7,649 bases of DNA from DAINBT01 sp036732785 (GTDB lineage: Bacteria > Planctomycetota > Phycisphaerae > Sedimentisphaerales > SM23-30). A program made the position numbers and the translations under genes. Shown piece by piece: positions 5,801 to 7,649 of the stretch. The number at the start of each line of letters is the position of its first letter. The stretch's first letter is position 1. The notes beneath the pieces are model-generated. The model had not been told where the DNA came from. It saw only the letters and a list, made by a program, of their open reading frames with translations, and made no database searches. The stretch spans positions 1 through 7,649 of the forward strand of contig CAZICK010000125.1 of NCBI GenBank assembly GCA_964537505.1. Reading direction: 5' to 3'.

Positions 5801-7649
5801 TTTATATTGTTACAAGATGCACTCGACGCGGCAATCATCGGCGATGAAATCTGGGTGGCGGCCGGGACATATTATCCTTCCGTGGAGGTTGTTGGCACAG
5901 GTAACAGATACAAGGCCTTCCAGATGAAAAACGGCGTGGCGATCTACGGCGGATTTAACGGGAGTGAAACGGCTCTGGATCAACGCGATGTAGGAAACAA
6001 CGAAACGATTCTTTCCGGCGATATCGGTATTTCGGGTAATAATTCCGACAACTGCTACTATGTCTTTGCTCATTTATTAGGTGCTAACCTGGGTTTAACC
6101 GCTATACTCGATGGCTTTACCATCACCGCCAGCTCGGACTACGGGATGTTTAACGGATCCTCCAACAGTCCGACAGTAACTGGCTGTACATTCGCCGGCA
6201 ATGGTGGCTACGGGATGATGAACATAGGTTCCAGCAACCCGAGGGTGACGGGCTGCATGTTCACCGACAATGATGACGGCGGGATGGAAAACATGATGGA
6301 CAGCAGCCCGAGGGTGACTGGCTGTACCTTCAGCGGCAACTCGTCTGGCGGGATGCATAACAGTGGAGGAAGCAGTCCGAGGGTGACTGACTGTACGTTC
6401 ACCGGCAACTCGGCTAGCGAAGGCGGCGGCGGGATGTATAACTACGACAGCAGTCCGACAGTAATGAACTGCACCTTCAGCGGCAACTCGGCAGACGACG
6501 GCGGCGGGATGTATAACTACTTCAGCAGCCCGAGTGTGACTGGCTGCACCTTCATAGGCAACTCGGCTGGTGACTGCGGCGGCGGTATGGCTAATCGGAC
6601 CAGCAGGCCGGTCGTGCTCAACTGCACATTCACGGGTAATTCGGCCGTGAATGGAAATGGATTGGCTTGCGATTCGACAGATGAGTTGTATCCAAGTACT
6701 ATTGAGATGGTCAATTGTATTCTCTGGGATGGCGGGAGCGAAATCTGGGATAACGACGGTTCGACTATCATTATAACTTACAGTGATGTTCAAGATGAAG
6801 ATCCAGATGATGGAAGCATCTACCCCGGTACAGGCAATATCGATGATGATCCGCTGTTTGTGACGGGGCCATCGGGTGACTATTACTTGAGTCAGGTGGC
6901 GGCGGGTCAAGGGGTGAATAGTCCGTGTGTGAATGCGGGCAGTGATATGGCAGAAAATTTGGGGATGGATACATACACAACGCGCAGCGATGAGATTGTT
7001 GACCTGGGGATTGTGGATATGGGATATCACTATTCCATAGTCACGGACCCAGACGTGAACGGGGATGGGCGCGTGGACCTGGTGGATTTCGGAATTGTTT
7101 CGGGATGGTGGATGGATAGTCCCTGCGATGTGGGCAATAATTTTTGTGGCGAGGCTGACATCGACCATACGGGTGATGTTGGACTGGGTGATTTGTTTAT
7201 GCTGGCCGGGAATTGGCTGGCAGGTGTTTGTTTTCCTGTACCGGCATTTGGTCCTGATCCGGCAGATGGGGCAGCAGATGTGAATACAAGAGTGGAGCTA
7301 AGCTGGTCTTCCGGAAATTGTGCTGTATCGCACAATATATACTTTGGCACGAGTAGTCCGGGTGAATTCCAAGGTAATCAGACAGAGGCCACTTTTGATC
7401 ATGAGGCGTTGGATTTAGAGACCACGTACTATTGGCGGGTCGATGAGGTTCAAGCTGACAGCAGCGTTATAGAGGGTGATGTCTGGAGTTTTACGACTCG
7501 ATCTGATATGCTTGTTGGGCAATGGGAGTTGGATGAGTCGAGTGGTACGGTTGCCAGTGATAGTGTGGGTGGCCACGATGGGACGCTTAACGGTGATCCG
7601 GTGTGGTGGCCGAGTGATGGGAAGATTGGTGGGGCGCTGGAATTTGATG
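2888..7649 (+). CDS. Very large secreted beta-helix repeat protein with dockerin, FN3-like and LamG-like domains (3' end outside window)
   Basis: One frame runs open from ATG 2888 to the last base, giving at least 1587 residues without a stop. Residues 1-27 are a signal peptide (K5, R7; hydrophobic 9-23; likely cut after AFG). Three homologous modules follow at about 29-395, 478-941 and 951-1382. Each has a head with IWVAAGTYYPS and GVAIYGGF motifs, a run of GGGMYN...NCTFSGN repeats like the GGA(I/L/V)/FxxN repeats of chlamydial Pmp proteins, and a closing block like choice-of-anchor Q proteins (NIDGDPLFVD, SPCI, VDIGADE). An InlB-B-like domain (417-472) separates modules 1 and 2. A dockerin lies at about 1386-1446, an FN3-like domain at 1450-1537 and the start of a LamG-like lectin domain from 1540. 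No catalytic site is visible. A role in surface display, adhesion or glycan binding is inferred. Any C-terminal anchor lies beyond the window. Confidence 0.9.
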   Translation, partial: MWTGKSRSIVGLVSVVLVVMVGGAAFGGTIYVNDDASTGGDGSDWDHAYKYLQDALDKPPLSGDEIWVAAGTYYPSVEVGGSGSRYQTFQMKNGVAIYGGFAGTETALDQRDAGNNVTILSGDIGILGNNSDNCYHVFYHPDGTDLDTTAVLDGFTITAGHADGAGGYDYGGGMYSSGSSPIVSNCIFSGNWAKYGGGGMQNSSSSPTISNCTFSGNWAGCGGGMYDANSSSTVTNCIFTSNSAGGYGGGMYNGNSSPTVTNCILWGNYSGNSGGGMYNNWSSSPTVTNCILWGNAAASGGNRIYNEAGSVPVISYCDIVNCFYSGSWATSLGVDGGGNIDGDPLFVDAAGGDFHLQETSPCINAGDNIAPSLPVTDFEGDPRIIYGIVDIGADEVAGDVLISLNVTIEPFERACTVTLDPAGGLYSLGTEVTVTVEAEEGYVFDRWSGDLSGSDNSGTLTMDSPKYVTAHFAINSDVIYVDDDATGLNSGSSWDDALTDLQDALDVVAISGKDIWVAAGMYHPSVMVGGSIPPYRTFQMINGVAIYGGFAGSETALDQRDVGNNVTILSGDIGVPGVVYDNCYRVFYHPDGTNLDATAVLDGFTITGGNGCGMYNYSSSPTVTNCTFSGNSSGMYNEQYSSPTVSNCTFTGNIADAGGEGGGMYNEWFSDPTVNNCTFIGNSAYSGGGGMANNMSSPTVTGCTFAGNSGGNGGGMYNSEYSNPRVMGCTFAGNSAGWYNGGGGMCNGVSSSPTVTGCTFTGNLAIGKYSCGGGGMYNYEDSSPRVMGCTFSGNSADYGGGGMENSYSSNPTVTGCIFWGNSAFYYGDDEIYNHAGTSSASIPVISYCDIGGCGGSGAGWDGDLGTDGGGNIDGDPLFVDGDGPDDTYGTEDDNLRLSTGSPCIDTGDNSTVTVATDLDGQGRIMDGDDDGTAIVDMGAYEYYGDAYEPVVIYVNAGATGGDNNGVSWEDAFILLQDALDAAIIGDEIWVAAGTYYPSVEVVGTGNRYKAFQMKNGVAIYGGFNGSETALDQRDVGNNETILSGDIGISGNNSDNCYYVFAHLLGANLGLTAILDGFTITASSDYGMFNGSSNSPTVTGCTFAGNGGYGMMNIGSSNPRVTGCMFTDNDDGGMENMMDSSPRVTGCTFSGNSSGGMHNSGGSSPRVTDCTFTGNSASEGGGGMYNYDSSPTVMNCTFSGNSADDGGGMYNYFSSPSVTGCTFIGNSAGDCGGGMANRTSRPVVLNCTFTGNSAVNGNGLACDSTDELYPSTIEMVNCILWDGGSEIWDNDGSTIIITYSDVQDEDPDDGSIYPGTGNIDDDPLFVTGPSGDYYLSQVAAGQGVNSPCVNAGSDMAENLGMDTYTTRSDEIVDLGIVDMGYHYSIVTDPDVNGDGRVDLVDFGIVSGWWMDSPCDVGNNFCGEADIDHTGDVGLGDLFMLAGNWLAGVCFPVPAFGPDPADGAADVNTRVELSWSSGNCAVSHNIYFGTSSPGEFQGNQTEATFDHEALDLETTYYWRVDEVQADSSVIEGDVWSFTTRSDMLVGQWELDESSGTVASDSVGGHDGTLNGDPVWWPSDGKIGGALEFD
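2972..4072 (+). repeat. Beta-helix module 1 of the large protein
   Basis: Residues 29-395. The head runs from TIYVNDDA through the WVAAGTYYPS, IYGGFAGTETALDQRD and AVLDGFTIT motifs. About five repeats follow from residue 174 (GGGMY...NCIFSGN), and the last ones carry LWGN in place of FSGN. The run ends in VPVISYCDI. The closing block has NIDGDPLFVD (339-348), SPCINAGD (360-367) and VDIGADE (389-395). This is the shortest repeat run of the three modules. Confidence 0.8.
4136..4303 (+). other. InlB-B-like (divergent bacterial repeat) domain coding segment
   Basis: Residues 417-472 show the family pattern: VTLDPAGG, then GTEVTVTVEA, then EGYVFDRWSGD and a final VTAHF. Such domains are small beta-folds found between larger domains of secreted proteins, probably as spacers or contact modules. 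It occurs once, between modules 1 and 2, with no counterpart between modules 2 and 3. Confidence 0.75.
4319..5710 (+). repeat. Beta-helix module 2 of the large protein
   Basis: Residues 478-941. The head repeats that of module 1 (IYVDDDA, IWVAAGMYHPS, VAIYGGFAGSETALDQRD, AVLDGFTIT). About eight repeats run from residue 614 to about 840, mostly MYN...SSPTVTGCTFSGNSA with GGGGM turns, some reading NPRVMGCTF. The same terminal VPVISYCDI follows. The closing block has NIDGDPLFVD (871-880), SPCIDTGD (901-908) and VDMGAYE (935-941). This is the longest repeat run. Confidence 0.8.
5738..7033 (+). repeat. Beta-helix module 3 of the large protein
   Basis: Residues 951-1382. The head is closest to module 1: 5852-5891 differs from 3086-3125 at only two of 40 bases, both silent. 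Seven regular repeats from residue 1087 and one divergent repeat (IEMVNCILW near 1277) follow. The early repeats have short turns (GGYGM, DDGGM). The terminal VPVISYCDI of modules 1 and 2 is replaced by IIITYSDV. The closing block reads NIDDDPLFVTG (1317-1327), SPCVNAGSD and VDMGYHY (1376-1382). Confidence 0.8.
7046..7225 (+). other. Dockerin-like domain coding segment
   Basis: Two EF-hand-like calcium loops are visible. The first is DVNGDGRVDLVD (residues 1389-1400), with D1389, N1391, D1393, D1397 and D1400 at positions 1, 3, 5, 9 and 12. The second is DIDHTGDVGLGD (1424-1435), in which position 9 is Gly, a weaker loop. The helices DFGIVSGWW and LFMLAGNWL follow the loops. In clostridia such domains dock to cohesins; in planctomycetes they are common in secreted proteins and the partner is usually unknown. 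Here it is internal, not at the C-terminus. Confidence 0.8.
7235..7649 (+). other. FN3-like domain followed by the start of a LamG-like lectin domain
   Basis: Residues 1450-1537 read GPDPADGAADVN, LSWSSG, IYFGTS, TYYWRVDEV and WSFTT, the usual order in bacterial FN3-like domains next to surface lectins. From residue 1540, GQWELDESSGTVASDSVGG then GTLNGDPVW and GGALEFD match the opening strands of concanavalin A/LamG-like folds, which often bind glycans. The window ends about 48 residues into a domain normally near 150-200 residues long. Confidence 0.75.

Noticed and set aside
6095..7168. A 357-codon open frame on the minus strand
   Set aside because: Same cause as the other antisense frame: low stop density opposite repeated Gly/Asn/Ser codons. 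It runs across the closing block of module 3 and into the dockerin, which are clearly coded on the plus strand.

Overview
The window looks like Planctomycetota DNA, most likely the Phycisphaerae/Sedimentisphaerales side. This rests on three things: an ECF sigma factor paired with a membrane protein carrying the H-X(9-10)-DG signature of planctomycetal pseudopilin-like (DUF1559-type) proteins; a very large secreted protein built of GGGM/FSGN beta-helix repeats with 'GNIDGDPLFVD...SPCIDAGD...VDMGAYE' closing blocks; and the dockerin, FN3-like and LamG-like C-terminal order seen in that group. The assignment is from family knowledge; no search was run.

Layout. Positions 1-505 hold no convincing gene. 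There is a perfect hairpin, then a composite repeat (11-bp, 9-bp and 32-33-bp tandem units), then an AT-rich leader with a good promoter whose spacer is filled by an 18-nt palindrome. Positions 506-1096 encode the ECF sigma factor (TTG start). Positions 1244-2296 encode a 350-residue single-pass membrane protein whose N-terminal half looks like an anti-sigma factor and whose C-terminal half looks like a pseudopilin head. A 17-bp hairpin follows. Positions 2394-2602 then hold a second, inverted copy of the composite repeat, so the sigma/membrane-protein pair lies inside a roughly 190-bp inverted repeat. Positions 2604-2770 are strongly purine/G-rich without a gene. A promoter (TTGACG-18-TATTAT) and a strong ribosome binding site lead into one reading frame, open without a stop from 2888 to the window end (at least 1587 residues).

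The large protein has a signal peptide, three homologous beta-helix modules (each a head, a run of about 20-30-residue repeats and a closing anchor-Q-like block), an InlB-B-like domain between modules 1 and 2, an internal dockerin, an FN3-like domain and the start of a LamG-like lectin domain. It is cut by the window edge.

How the parts may work together (inference): the membrane protein would hold the sigma factor at the inner membrane and release it in response to something sensed by its outer domain. Whether the large secreted protein is a target of this sigma factor cannot be read from the sequence; its promoter looks like an ordinary sigma-70 type. The features most worth follow-up are the inverted repeat around the regulatory pair, the pseudopilin-like sensor fused to an anti-sigma-like N-terminus, and the palindrome inside the sigma promoter.
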